Source: Chitinophaga agri
GTDB lineage: Bacteria; Bacteroidota; Bacteroidia; Chitinophagales; Chitinophagaceae
Length of the DNA stretch: 64,000 nucleotides
NCBI RefSeq assembly: GCF_010093065.1
Contig: NZ_CP048113.1
Location: forward strand, 5,022,001 to 5,086,000
Direction: 5' to 3'
Numbering within the stretch: position 1 is the first letter of the stretch; every line of letters starts with the position of its first letter. The notes below the pieces were generated by a model that saw only the letters and a program-made list of their open reading frames with translations, made no database searches and was not told the DNA's origin. A program made the position numbers and the translations under genes. Shown in pieces: positions 1 through 7,843 of the stretch.

Positions 1-2
1 CG

Positions 3-464
3 GTAAATCTGAGTCCGGAAGTCTACTCCGGTGCCAATGTGGCTGCCGCAGCTGTAGCGGCCCATGAATGCGGACACGCAGTGCAGCATGCCAGGTCTTA
101 TCAGTGGCTGAATTTGCGCTCTAAGCTGGTTCCTGCCGTACAGTTCAGTTCGAACCTGGTGCAGTGGGTGCTAATCGGCGGTATTTTACTGATCAAGGTA
201 TTCCCGACCCTGTTGCTGGCGGGTGTGATCCTTTTCGCCGTAACCACCATATTTTCCCTGGTAACATTACCTGTTGAGTTTGATGCTTCCCGTAGGGCGC
301 TTGCCTGGTTGGATAATACCAATCTTATGCGTAAGGAAGAACATGACAAAGCAAAAGATGCTTTGTGGTGGGCAGCAATGACTTATGTAGTGGCGGCGAT
401 TTCGTCTGTAGTGACTTTATTGCACTACCTGATGATCTATATGGGTGCAAGGAGCAGAGACTAA
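3..464 (+). CDS. YugP-like membrane zinc metallopeptidase, 3' part
   Basis: C-terminal 153 codons of a membrane-bound zinc protease; the 5' end lies outside the window and the open frame runs in from base 3. The HExxH-type motif HECGHAVQH is visible right after an Ala-rich helix, and two or three hydrophobic segments follow (around VQWVLIGGILLIKVFPTLLLAGVI and near the C terminus), with a conserved-looking EFDASRRAL segment between them. This order matches the YugP/neutral zinc metallopeptidase family (Zn_peptidase_2). The GTG at 39 is an internal Val, not the start. Physiological substrate is unknown. It is followed by its own terminator. Confidence 0.85.
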   Translation, partial: VNLSPEVYSGANVAAAAVAAHECGHAVQHARSYQWLNLRSKLVPAVQFSSNLVQWVLIGGILLIKVFPTLLLAGVILFAVTTIFSLVTLPVEFDASRRALAWLDNTNLMRKEEHDKAKDALWWAAMTYVVAAISSVVTLLHYLMIYMGARSRD

Positions 465-490
465 ACATAATCATCTGTTAATCAATATGG

Positions 491-522
491 AAGGTCGGAA
501 AGTTTATTTTCCGGCCTTTTTT
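491..522 (+). terminator. Intrinsic terminator after the YugP-like gene
   Basis: An 11-bp stem AAGGTCGGAAA / TTTCCGGCCTT (one G-U pair) is followed by a run of six T. It starts 27 bp after the stop codon. Confidence 0.8.
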
Positions 523-587
523 ATGCCAACATGGCGTTGCATTTTCCGGGGTTTATCTGCTTTATTAGCTATTAATAAATATTAGTG

Positions 588-655
588 AGGTAAGCTTTCA
601 CCTACGTTTCTCCTACGTCTTAAAACGTAGGAGAAACGTAGGTGAAAGCTTACCT
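588..655. repeat. Perfect inverted repeat, 31-bp arms, 6-nt loop
   Basis: Arms at 588-618 and 625-655 are exact reverse complements around CTTAAA. Each arm holds two copies of CCTACGT (or ACGTAGG on the other side) spaced by TTCT. No T-run follows on either strand, and a conventional terminator already lies at 491-522, so it does not look like a simple terminator. The rest of the 545-bp gap up to rplM contains only the rplM promoter and AT-rich sequence. From the right arm a short open frame (GTG at 642) reads for 23 codons to a stop at 711, possibly a coding remnant or chance. Confidence 0.9.
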
Positions 656-917
656 GGAACTATACGATACTAAGGGTAAGCAGGTAAACGTGATTGCACC
701 TGGGTGGAGGTAGGGGCTTTTTTAGTGGGAGTGGGGTAAGGATATAGGTGGAGGTATTGACTTATTGTATAAAGTACATATGCGTTATACGTTGATTTAT
801 AGTTTAAATTTCGTCCCTGCTAAATATCGGCGTCAGGTGTTAATAACTCTTAGTCAAAAATTTTATTGAAAATCAATTAATTGTAAAGGTGTTGTTCAAA
901 AAAGAACCCAAATTGTA

Positions 918-947
918 TTGTTATTTGAAATAAGAGATTTAGCTTTG
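918..947 (+). promoter_or_regulatory. Bacteroidota-type promoter of the rplM operon
   Basis: TTG at 918-920, 19-bp spacer, TAGCTTTG at 940-947, an exact match to the TTG-N17-23-TAnnTTTG consensus. The expected transcript start leaves a leader of roughly 55 nt before rplM. Confidence 0.75.
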
Positions 948-1009
948 CACTCCCAATTTGTTTGGGATTATTATATCAAGACGTAGACACTTTATTATAA
1001 TATAATATA

Positions 1010-1453
1010 ATGAATACTTTAAGCTTCAAGACTAAATCGGCCAACGACGCTACAGTTACGCGTGAGTGGCACATTGTAGACGCCACTAACCTGACTTTAG
1101 GAAGGATGAGCGCGAAGATTGCGGCAATCTTAAGAGGCAAGAACAAGCCTTACTACACTCCTCACACTGATTGTGGTGATTTTATCATCGTTATCAATGC
1201 TGAGAAAATTCAGTTTACCGGTAATAAATGGAATGACAAAGAATATCTGACTTACTCTGGTTACCCAGGAGGTCAGAAAGGTGAAATAGCTAAAGACCTG
1301 GTTCGTCGCAGACCAGAACTGATCATAGAAAGGGCTGTAAAAGGTATGCTGCCTAAGAATCGCCTGGGTCGTGCTATGTACAAAAAACTGTTTGTATACG
1401 CAGGTGCTCAGCATCCTCATGCTGCACAGAAACCGAAAACTTTAACTTTCTAA
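1010..1453 (+). CDS. rplM: 50S ribosomal protein L13 (uL13)
   Basis: Protein uL13 of the large ribosomal subunit, an early-assembling 23S rRNA binder. The 147-residue product is close to the usual 140-150. Recognisable family segments are [21 protein letters not shown] near the N terminus, [19 protein letters not shown] in the middle, and [19 protein letters not shown] followed by [13 protein letters not shown] at the end. First gene of rplM-rpsI-rpsB-tsf; rpsI starts 14 bp downstream. An N-terminal extension of about 15 residues precedes the conserved core, but the ATG at 1010 is the only reasonable start. Confidence 0.98.
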   Translation: MNTLSFKTKSANDATVTREWHIVDATNLTLGRMSAKIAAILRGKNKPYYTPHTDCGDFIIVINAEKIQFTGNKWNDKEYLTYSGYPGGQKGEIAKDLVRRRPELIIERAVKGMLPKNRLGRAMYKKLFVYAGAQHPHAAQKPKTLTF

Positions 1454-1467
1454 TTTTTCTCTGATAC

Positions 1468-1857
1468 ATGGAAAAGCAAAAAAACACTATAGGTCGTCGT
1501 AAAGAAGCCGTTGCCCGTGTTTATATCAGCAAGGGTACTGGTAACATTGTAGTAAACGACAAAGACTATAAAGAATACTTCACACTGGTTTACCTGCAGA
1601 ATCAGGTGGAACTGTCCCTGAAGACTATCGACGCTACAGACAAATTTGATATAAAGGTAAATGCTGCTGGTGGTGGCATCAAAGGTCAGGCAGAGGCTAT
1701 TAAGCTGGGTATCGCTCGTGCACTGTGCGAAGTGAATATCGAATACCGTCCGGCGCTGAAAGCTGCTGGTCTCCTGAAACGTGATCCAAGAGGCGTTGAA
1801 CGTAAGAAACCAGGTAAAGCTAAAGCTAGAAGAAGCTTCCAGTTCTCTAAACGCTAA
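1468..1857 (+). CDS. rpsI: 30S ribosomal protein S9 (uS9)
   Basis: Small-subunit protein uS9, whose basic C-terminal tail reaches the P-site tRNA. The product has 129 residues, typical for the family. Visible hallmarks: GRRKEAVARVYISKGTGNIVVN at the start, GGGIKGQAEAIKLGIARAL in the middle, and the tail RDPRGVERKKPGKAKARRSFQFSKR ending in the invariant Lys-Arg. It follows rplM by 14 bp and precedes rpsB by 74 bp, as in many Bacteroidota. Confidence 0.98.
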   Translation: MEKQKNTIGRRKEAVARVYISKGTGNIVVNDKDYKEYFTLVYLQNQVELSLKTIDATDKFDIKVNAAGGGIKGQAEAIKLGIARALCEVNIEYRPALKAAGLLKRDPRGVERKKPGKAKARRSFQFSKR

Positions 1858-1931
1858 TCGTGATGAATGCGTGCTACTATATGTGCTACGCAGATTATTA
1901 ACATTGACCTTTTATAACAGAGCATAATAAC

Positions 1932-2936
1932 ATGGAAAATAATACCTCATTACAGCAGCAGTTACTGGAGGCAGGTGTACACTTCGGTCACCTGAAGAAA
2001 AAATGGAACCCGAAGATGCTGCCTTACATCTTCGCAGAAAAGAAAGGTATTCACATCATAGATCTGAATAAAACCGTTGATGGTTTACAGGAAGCAGCAG
2101 CTGCCCTGAAATCTATCGCAAAGAGCGGTAAAAAGATCATGTTCGTAGCTACTAAAAAGCAGGCGAAAGAAATCGTAGCTGAAGCGGCAAAACGCGTTAA
2201 CATGCCTTACGTAACCGAAAGATGGTTAGGTGGTATGCTGACTAACTTCACTACTATCCGTAAGAGCGTTAAGAAGATGCAGAGCATCGAGAAAATGCTG
2301 ACTGACGGTACTTTCGACAGCGTAACTAAGAAAGAGCGTCTGACTTTAACACGTGATAAAGAGAAAATGGAGAAAGTTCTGGGCGGTATCGCTCAGCTGG
2401 CTCGTGTTCCTGCTGCACTGTTCCTGGTTGATATCAGCCACGAGCATATCGCACTGGCAGAAGCTCGTCGCCTGGGTATCTCTACTTTCGGTATGGTAGA
2501 TACAAACTCCGATCCTACTAAAGTAGATTTCGCAGTTCCTGCTAACGATGACGCTACTAAATCAATCGCTATCATCACCAACTATATCGCTGCAGCAATC
2601 GCAGAAGGTCTGGCTGAGAGAGCAAATGAGAAAACTGACGACGTAGTTGAAGAAGAAGAAGAAGATAACAAAGCCCTGAAGTTTGAACTCGAAGGCGGTG
2701 AAGACCGTGAAAGAGGCCGCAGACAAGGTGGTGGCGCCGGTCGTGGCCAGGGTGGCCAAGGCGGCGGTGGCAACCGTCCTGGTGGTCAGGGTGGCAACCG
2801 TCCAGGCGGTGGTGGTAACCGTCCAGGTGGCGGTGGCAACCGTCCAGGTGGTGGTGGTAACCGTCCAGGTGGCGGTGGCGGCGGACAGCGTCGTCCTGCT
2901 GGTTCCGGCGGTCCTAAACCAGGTGGCAACAGATAA
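1932..2936 (+). CDS. rpsB: 30S ribosomal protein S2 (uS2) with Gly/Arg/Pro-rich tail
   Basis: Protein uS2 binds the 30S body near the mRNA exit. Residues 1 to about 238 are a normal S2 core: [63 protein letters not shown] and GMVDTNSDP are all present. The usual length is 230-270 residues, but this product has 334. The extra C terminus has an acidic run (about 241-246), then from about residue 257 a tail of Gly, Arg, Gln, Asn and Pro with five NRPGG-type repeats encoded by a 21-bp tandem repeat. The tail resembles RGG-type RNA-binding segments, which is inference. tsf follows after a 126-bp spacer containing a strong hairpin. Confidence 0.97.
   Translation: MENNTSLQQQLLEAGVHFGHLKKKWNPKMLPYIFAEKKGIHIIDLNKTVDGLQEAAAALKSIAKSGKKIMFVATKKQAKEIVAEAAKRVNMPYVTERWLGGMLTNFTTIRKSVKKMQSIEKMLTDGTFDSVTKKERLTLTRDKEKMEKVLGGIAQLARVPAALFLVDISHEHIALAEARRLGISTFGMVDTNSDPTKVDFAVPANDDATKSIAIITNYIAAAIAEGLAERANEKTDDVVEEEEEDNKALKFELEGGEDRERGRRQGGGAGRGQGGQGGGGNRPGGQGGNRPGGGGNRPGGGGNRPGGGGNRPGGGGGGQRRPAGSGGPKPGGNR
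2796..2879 (+). repeat. 21-bp tandem repeat inside the rpsB tail
   Basis: Units beginning AACCGTCCAGG start at 2796, 2817, 2838 and 2859, each encoding Asn-Arg-Pro followed by four Gly; a 24-bp variant unit with a Gln starts at 2772. Third-position differences (GGT/GGC) alternate between units. Confidence 0.9.
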
Positions 2937-2959
2937 TCTCCGTTGGAAACAACATAAAG

Positions 2960-3006
2960 CAATTGCGAATCGTGGAACAGCCTTATTGCTCCATGGTTCG
3001 CAATTG
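2960..3006 (+). other. Intercistronic hairpin between rpsB and tsf
   Basis: CAATTGCGAA (2960-2969) pairs exactly with TTCGCAATTG (2997-3006), and the stem continues inward with a few G-U pairs (CGTGGA against TCCATG). No T-run follows, so read-through into tsf is expected. It could be a processing or attenuation site, as reported for the rpsB-tsf junction in enterobacteria; that function is inference here. Confidence 0.75.
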
Positions 3007-3062
3007 GGCGTTAATACTTGATAAAGAATAAACATTAATCTATAATAAACTCATTATAAGTT

Positions 3063-3890
3063 ATGGCAGCAACAATTACAGCAGCTGATGTTAACAAACT
3101 GCGTCAGCAAACTGGTGCAGGTATGATGGATTGCAGAAAAGCATTGGTTGAAAGTGATGGTGATTTCGAACAGGCAGTTGACTACCTGCGTAAGAAAGGA
3201 CAGAAAGTAGCAGCCCTGCGTTCTGACCGTGAAACCAAAGAAGGTGTGATCATCGCTAAAACTAACGCAGACGGTACTTCCGGCGTAGTAGTAGCCCTGG
3301 GTTGTGAAACTGACTTCGTTGCTAAAAACGAAGACTTCGTGAAATTCGCACAGTCTATCGTTGACCTGGCACTGAGCAGCGGCGCTAACACCCTGGAAGA
3401 ACTGGGTGCAGCTACCCTGGATGGTGCTACTGTTAACGATAAAGTTAACGATCAGGTTGCTAAGATCGGTGAGAAGATCACCCTGGCTAAATTTGAAAAG
3501 ATCTCTGCAGCTTCTGTAACTGCCTATATCCACGGTAACTTCCGTATGGGTGTACTGGTAGGCTTCTCTGCACCTGTTGCTGAAGAAGTAGGTAAAGATA
3601 TCGCTATGCAGATCGCGGCAATGAACCCAATCGCAGTTGACGCTGATGGCGTTTCTCCTGAGCTGATCGCCCGTGAGAAAGCTATCGCTATCGAGCAGAT
3701 CGCTGCTGAAGGTAAAACCGGCGATATGGCTGAGAAGATCGCTATCGGTAAAGTGAACAAATTCTTCAAAGAAAATACACTGTTACCTCAGGCTTTCGTA
3801 AAAGACAACAACAAAACTGTTGCTGATTACCTGAAATCAGTAAGCGCTGATCTGAAAGTAACAGGATTCACAAGAATCGCATTAGGGTAA
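3063..3890 (+). CDS. tsf: Translation elongation factor Ts
   Basis: EF-Ts is the guanine-nucleotide exchange factor that regenerates EF-Tu-GTP. The N-terminal UBA-like domain is clear (VNKLRQQTGAGMMDCRKAL), followed by the TDFVA-type core (GCETDFVAKNEDFVKFA), which carries the conserved residues that contact EF-Tu. The length, 275 residues, is typical for Bacteroidota (shorter than in some groups such as cyanobacteria). Last gene of the ribosomal-protein operon, with a strong terminator 13 bp downstream. Confidence 0.98.
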   Translation: MAATITAADVNKLRQQTGAGMMDCRKALVESDGDFEQAVDYLRKKGQKVAALRSDRETKEGVIIAKTNADGTSGVVVALGCETDFVAKNEDFVKFAQSIVDLALSSGANTLEELGAATLDGATVNDKVNDQVAKIGEKITLAKFEKISAASVTAYIHGNFRMGVLVGFSAPVAEEVGKDIAMQIAAMNPIAVDADGVSPELIAREKAIAIEQIAAEGKTGDMAEKIAIGKVNKFFKENTLLPQAFVKDNNKTVADYLKSVSADLKVTGFTRIALG

Positions 3891-3903
3891 TCTTATTACC
3901 TGC

Positions 3904-3940
3904 AAAAAAGGGAGAGAATCACAATTCTCTCCTTTTTTTT
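3904..3940 (+). terminator. Terminator of the rplM-tsf operon
   Basis: Stem GGAGAGAAT / ATTCTCTCC with a 4-nt loop, flanked by six A upstream and eight T downstream that can extend the stem. Confidence 0.92.
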
Positions 3941-4123
3941 GCACTTTACAGAGAGAATGCATTGAGCCGGCAGGAACCGGCAGCCCGGCTATTTAATAAC
4001 TAGTCTCCTGTTAATGACAGAGCTGCCTGTCAGGCCTTCAATACCCCGTTCGGCATTTTTTTATATATTCGGGGACTGTAAACTATTTACTAACTAACAT
4101 TTTCATATCATTTTTCATAAGTC

Positions 4124-4837
4124 ATGTTGCCAAAGTATAAGCGTATCTTACTCAAGTTGAGCGGTGAATCCCTGATGGGAGAAGGTAATTATGGTATAGA
4201 TCACAGGGTGATCACGCAGTATGCGTACGATATCAAAGCTGTGACCGACCTGGGTGTTCAGGTAGCCGTAGTAATCGGAGGTGGTAACATTTACCGTGGT
4301 ATGAACGAAGCTGAGACCGGTATTGAAAGAGCCCAGGGTGACTATATGGGTATGCTGGCGACAGTGATCAACGGTATGGCCATGCAGAGCGGTCTGGAGA
4401 AAGTTGGTTTATATACCCGCCTTCAGTCTGCTATTAAAATGGAACAGATCGCAGAACCTTACATCCGCCGCCGCGCTATCCGTCACCTGGAAAAAGGTCG
4501 TGTAGTGATCTTTGGAGCAGGTACTGGTAACCCTTATTTCACGACAGATACCGCTGCTTCCCTGCGCGCTATCGAAATACAGGCCGATGTGATCCTGAAA
4601 GGTACCCGTGTGGATGGTATTTATACTGCAGATCCTGAGAAAGATCCTACCGCTACCCGCTACGAATCTATCACTTTTACAGAGGTGTATCAGAAATCCC
4701 TGAATGTGATGGATATGACCGCATTCACACTTTGCCAGGAGAATAAACTGCCTATTATCGTATTTGATATGAATAAGGGTGGTAACCTGATGCAGGTGAT
4801 CATGGGTAAGAATGTAGGTACGCTGGTAAAAGGATAA
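4124..4837 (+). CDS. pyrH: UMP kinase
   Basis: Phosphorylates UMP to UDP with ATP in pyrimidine nucleotide synthesis; cytoplasmic, hexameric in bacteria. The 237-residue product belongs to the amino-acid-kinase fold: [15 protein letters not shown] near the N terminus, [13 protein letters not shown] as the phosphate loop, a [16 protein letters not shown] helix, [15 protein letters not shown], and [16 protein letters not shown]. Lies 234 bp after tsf with the tsf terminator in between, so probably its own transcript although I find no clean promoter. It ends before a long hairpin shared with the convergent gene. Confidence 0.97.
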   Translation: MLPKYKRILLKLSGESLMGEGNYGIDHRVITQYAYDIKAVTDLGVQVAVVIGGGNIYRGMNEAETGIERAQGDYMGMLATVINGMAMQSGLEKVGLYTRLQSAIKMEQIAEPYIRRRAIRHLEKGRVVIFGAGTGNPYFTTDTAASLRAIEIQADVILKGTRVDGIYTADPEKDPTATRYESITFTEVYQKSLNVMDMTAFTLCQENKLPIIVFDMNKGGNLMQVIMGKNVGTLVKG

Positions 4838-4929
4838 GCAGCTTTGTACCCGGAATGCAGTGAAGGAAGGAACGTGAAGGGGGGCAGGAAGGAAACAACT
4901 AACTAAGACAGCTTTTTCTATTCATATTG

Positions 4930-4999
4930 TCAGGAATCAGGGTTAAATACAGTGAGTGAGTAGTCATTCGCTGTATTTAATCCCTGATTCCTGATTTTT
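4930..4999. terminator. Long bidirectional hairpin between pyrH and the DUF3298 gene
   Basis: TCAGGAATCAGGG plus TTAAATACAG (4930-4952) pairs with CTGTATTTAA plus T-bulge plus CCCTGATTCCTGA (4971-4994): about 23 bp with one bulge and an 18-nt loop. A T-rich tail follows on the plus strand. The stem separates convergent genes. Confidence 0.8.
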
Positions 5000-6083
5000 A
5001 TTTCAGGAGCTTTTTAATGTCTTTGTAAGGCACAAATAAGGTCACCTGACCCATTGCATAAGGTCCGATCTCATAGGGGGTATAGCTGAAGGCAATACCT
5101 TTATCAGTCAGCAGGAAATTGTCATTAGGGGTGATCTCTTTTACAAGCAGCATATCTCCCAGGATCTTTCCTTCCTCCACTTTGTACACTTTACGGAAAG
5201 CCTTGGCCAGCTCAGGGATCAGTGCTTCTTTATATTCCGGTTTCAGAATGTCCTCCGGCTTTATGACCTTCTTCTTCTCGAGGTCCAGTACCTGATAGTG
5301 TGCCGCGTAATTACCATGTGCACCACCTGTGAATTCATAGGTGAAATATTCCAGCACCAGGTAAGGGTACTGATTCCATACTATCTTCATATCCGCATCC
5401 GCGCCCCAGCTGGCAGCAGGCGGAATGCCCTCTGATGTATCCAGGTCTCTCGCACTGACCTTGTAGGTGATCAGGAAAGAGTCAATATCCCTTTTCAGGA
5501 ATTTCACCGGATCTTTGATAGCACGTCCACCGGTAATATTACTTCTTACAAAGTCAGCAGTCTCCTCATCGTTGCCGGCAGCGGGCCAAATGATGCTATT
5601 GGAAGCCTGTCCGACAGGGGTATTCGGATTGCCTGGTAAAAGCTGAACAGAATCGCTGGCAAACAGTACATCGAACGCAACGGCATTTTCAAGGCTTGAT
5701 TTGAGCTCAAAATCATAAGAGGTACCCTTACCCCTCCATTTACCTTTAAAGCCTCCCAGGCTATCCAGTTTGCCCGAAAACAGCCTTTCTTCATCTCTGT
5801 CCGTGTTCTCGTACAAAAACACCTTCTCACCTTCAGGAGAGCCCCATACCATAATTGGCTCACCGATCTTATCATAAGTGTAGTAACCACGGAATATCCA
5901 GGGGCCGGCTTTTATCAGGTCCATGGTAACAGGTTCCTCACCGATCTTTCCTTTCAGATGCAGGTAATAATAAGGCGTATTAGTAGGATTGGCAACCTTT
6001 GCCTGTTGTGCGGGCTGTTTGGTTTTCGTACCGCAGGCCGCCAGCATAACACAGGTGATAGCGAATAATAGTATGGTTCTCAT
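4998..6083 (-). CDS. DUF3298-type lipoprotein
   Basis: A 361-residue lipoprotein: a short hydrophobic signal ends in the lipobox LAAC with Cys17. The middle has beta-rich segments; the C-terminal third contains the DUF3298/RsiV-type pattern (FTYEFTGGAHGNYAAHYQVLDLE, then LKPEYKEALIPELAKAFRK and a final FVPYKDIKKLLK). DUF3298 proteins occur in periplasmic lipoproteins and in the anti-sigma factor RsiV, where the fold binds lysozyme; no such role is shown here. No transmembrane anchor or sigma factor partner is adjacent. It is convergent with pyrH and divergent from pdxH. Confidence 0.82.
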   Translation of the reverse strand: MRTILLFAITCVMLAACGTKTKQPAQQAKVANPTNTPYYYLHLKGKIGEEPVTMDLIKAGPWIFRGYYTYDKIGEPIMVWGSPEGEKVFLYENTDRDEERLFSGKLDSLGGFKGKWRGKGTSYDFELKSSLENAVAFDVLFASDSVQLLPGNPNTPVGQASNSIIWPAAGNDEETADFVRSNITGGRAIKDPVKFLKRDIDSFLITYKVSARDLDTSEGIPPAASWGADADMKIVWNQYPYLVLEYFTYEFTGGAHGNYAAHYQVLDLEKKKVIKPEDILKPEYKEALIPELAKAFRKVYKVEEGKILGDMLLVKEITPNDNFLLTDKGIAFSYTPYEIGPYAMGQVTLFVPYKDIKKLLK

Positions 6084-6183
6084 GCGATAAAATTAATAAA
6101 TATTTGATTCGGTGAACAGGAGGTCATTTGAGATGCTGATAACGATCATGCGCCCGTGCCCGGTAGTTGCCTTGTTTTATAAG

Positions 6184-6191
6184 TATCTTTG
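6184..6191 (+). promoter_or_regulatory. Probable -7 element for pdxH
   Basis: TATCTTTG matches TAnnTTTG and lies 21 bp before the chosen pdxH start. The best upstream TTG (6166-6168) gives a short 15-bp spacer. Its position argues against the upstream TTG start codon at 6189. Confidence 0.5.
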
Positions 6192-6212
6192 TATCAGATA
6201 AAAAACCGGACC

Positions 6213-6857
6213 ATGTTGAATAAAGAAGTAGCAGATCTGCGTAAGGACTATCGTCTTGCCTCACTTGATGAGCAGGATGTGGCGCAGGATCCCTTAGATC
6301 AGTTTGAACGCTGGTGGAAAGATGCCACCTCCGGAGAACTGGATGAACCAAATGCAATGACCCTGGCAACCAGCACCCCTGACGGATTTCCATCCGCACG
6401 TATCGTGCTGCTGAAGAGTTTTGATGAAGAGGGATTCACTTTCTTTACAAACTATGAAAGTCAGAAGGCGCGGGACATGGCCGCTAATCCCAATGTATCT
6501 CTGTTATTCTTCTGGCGCGAGCTGGAGAGACAGGTGCGTATATACGGAACTGTTAGTAAAACGTCTCCTGAGATCAGTGATGAATACTATAAAAGCAGAC
6601 CATTGGGTAGCCGTGTAGGTGCGATAGCATCTCCGCAGAGCCGTGTGATCCCGGGTCGTAGTTTTCTGGAAGAGAACGTAAGAATGGTGGCAGAAAGATA
6701 TGTACTGGAAGATCCGGAACGTCCGGCATACTGGGGCGGCTATGTGGTAAAGCCTGTTAAGATTGAATTCTGGCAGGGACGCAGCAGCCGTTTGCACGAC
6801 AGGATACTGTATACGCTGGAAAACGGAAAATGGCTGATCGACAGATTAGCACCGTGA
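6213..6857 (+). CDS. pdxH: Pyridoxamine 5'-phosphate oxidase
   Basis: FMN enzyme that oxidises pyridoxine or pyridoxamine 5'-phosphate to pyridoxal 5'-phosphate with O2, the last step of PLP synthesis and salvage. 214 residues from the ATG at 6213, the usual family length. Visible motifs: [13 protein letters not shown], the FMN-binding strand [56 protein letters not shown] and the C-terminal [13 protein letters not shown] with a final RLAP. A TTG at 6189 would add eight residues but overlaps the -7 promoter element, so I prefer ATG 6213. It appears to be a single-gene transcript. Confidence 0.96.
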   Translation: MLNKEVADLRKDYRLASLDEQDVAQDPLDQFERWWKDATSGELDEPNAMTLATSTPDGFPSARIVLLKSFDEEGFTFFTNYESQKARDMAANPNVSLLFFWRELERQVRIYGTVSKTSPEISDEYYKSRPLGSRVGAIASPQSRVIPGRSFLEENVRMVAERYVLEDPERPAYWGGYVVKPVKIEFWQGRSSRLHDRILYTLENGKWLIDRLAP

Positions 6858-6858
6858 G

Positions 6859-6994
6859 AAATTAGGAATTAAGAATTAGGAATTAGGAATTTCAGCTGCG
6901 ACAAATTCGTTTCGTCTGAATTAAGTCAGGAAAATAACAGCAGGGGTTTATTCCTGCGGCTCAATTCCTAATTCTTAACTCCTAATTCCTAATT
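6859..6994. repeat. AATTAGGAATT repeat cluster in inverted orientation
   Basis: Bases 6859-6893 carry several overlapping copies of AATTAGGAATT, and 6963-6994 carry the same motif in the opposite orientation (AATTCCTAATT); about 69 bp separate them. The arms are imperfect inverted repeats. The pair lies between the ends of convergent pdxH and the bTHX gene. Confidence 0.8.
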
Positions 6995-6998
6995 AAGA

Positions 6999-7115
6999 CT
7001 AAGCCTTTGCTTTAGCTTTAGCAGCAGCAGCTTTCTTTGGTTTTGCAGGTCTAGCCTTGCCGAAAGAACCGTTAGAAATCTTGCCTTTTTTGGTTTTGAT
7101 ATCACCTCTACCCAT
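6999..7115 (-). CDS. 30S ribosomal protein THX (bTHX)
   Basis: A 38-residue, very basic protein found by reading the minus strand directly. It begins MGRGDIKTKKGKISNGSFGK and ends in an Ala/Lys-rich tail with repeated KA. The start MGKGD(x)KTxKGKI is the signature of the small ribosomal protein THX (Thx/S31e family), which sits in the head of the 30S subunit in Thermus and in many Bacteroidota. Length and charge fit. Upstream, TAATTTG (7184-7190, complement) is one base short of a consensus -7 and has a TTG-complement 21 bp further on; a weak own promoter is possible. The HU gene lies upstream on the same strand, with a terminator between. Confidence 0.85.
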   Translation of the reverse strand: MGRGDIKTKKGKISNGSFGKARPAKPKKAAAAKAKAKA

Positions 7116-7211
7116 TGTAAACAGTTTGAAGTTTATAGTTTGATGTTTGTTCAACCGAGGATTACTCCCCGCTAATTAGGCCGCAAATTACGGAATAGCA
7201 GGGGTTAAATG

Positions 7212-7247
7212 CAAAAAAAAAGCAAGAAACAGTGCTGTTCCTTGCTT
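7212..7247 (-). terminator. Terminator of the HU gene
   Basis: On the minus strand AGCAAGGAACAG pairs with CTGTTTCTTGCT (one G-U pair, CA loop) and is followed by nine T. Confidence 0.9.
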
Positions 7248-7267
7248 GAATAAGTTAAGCTAACAGA

Positions 7268-7537
7268 TTAAAGCTTGTCGGACAGAGCCTTACCAGCTTT
7301 GAATTTAGCCACTTTCTTAGCTTTGATCTTGATGATCTGGCCAGTCTGTGGGTTTCTACCGTTACGAGCAGCACGTTTAGAAACAGAGAAAGTACCGAAA
7401 CCTACTAAGGTTACTTTACCACCTTTTTTCAGGGTATCAGCAACAGCTTTAGTGAAAGAATCCAGCGCTTCGTTAGCTTGGGTTTTAGTGATACCGGCAT
7501 CTTTAGCCAGTTTGTCGATTAATTCGGCTTTGTTCAT
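7268..7537 (-). CDS. HU family DNA-binding protein
   Basis: Small dimeric nucleoid protein that bends DNA and compacts the chromosome. The 89 residues are typical. Sequence: MNKAELIDKLAKDAGITKTQ, then GKVTLVGFGTFSVSKRAARNGRNPQTGQ containing the beta-arm with the conserved RNPQTG, and the C-terminal KFKAGKALSDKL. It has a textbook promoter 43 bp upstream and a strong terminator just downstream, consistent with an abundant single-gene transcript. Confidence 0.97.
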   Translation of the reverse strand: MNKAELIDKLAKDAGITKTQANEALDSFTKAVADTLKKGGKVTLVGFGTFSVSKRAARNGRNPQTGQIIKIKAKKVAKFKAGKALSDKL

Positions 7538-7579
7538 AGCTAGTAAGATTTAACTAGTGAATAAAATGTTTGATGTGAG

Positions 7580-7609
7580 CAAATATAGCGCGTTTTATCA
7601 GATTACCAA
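7580..7609 (-). promoter_or_regulatory. Promoter of the HU gene
   Basis: On the minus strand TTG (7607-7609), 19-bp spacer, TATATTTG (7580-7587): exact match to the Bacteroidota consensus. The 235 bp further upstream to the DUF4286 gene hold nothing else I recognise. Confidence 0.85.
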
Positions 7610-7843
7610 ATTTTTTGAATCTTTTTTAACTAAAAAATCATCGGCTGAAAACGCCTACTGGTAACGGTTACAGCAGATTGACACTTGTCAGGGCATCAAC
7701 AGGATTGATACCTTAAATTGATGAAAACCGCTATGACAGCCCATTTGCTGTAGTATTTACTATAAACGCATCTACGGTCCAAGTATTGTACCAAAGTCTG
7801 AATCCCGTATGATCAGTGGATTTCCTGTGGATAAGTTTAACAA

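Noticed and set aside
642..713. 23-codon frame (GTG start) next to the palindrome
   Set aside because: Too short and without a recognised family; kept only as a hint that the palindrome may border a fragment.
2562..3035. Long minus-strand frame opposite the rpsB tail
   Set aside because: It is the mirror of the repeated GGT/GGC codons; Thr/Val/Ala-rich translation without homology, and rpsB is certain.
6189..6212. TTG start extending pdxH by eight residues
   Set aside because: The TTG lies in the last bases of the TATCTTTG -7 element; the ATG at 6213 starts the conserved region.
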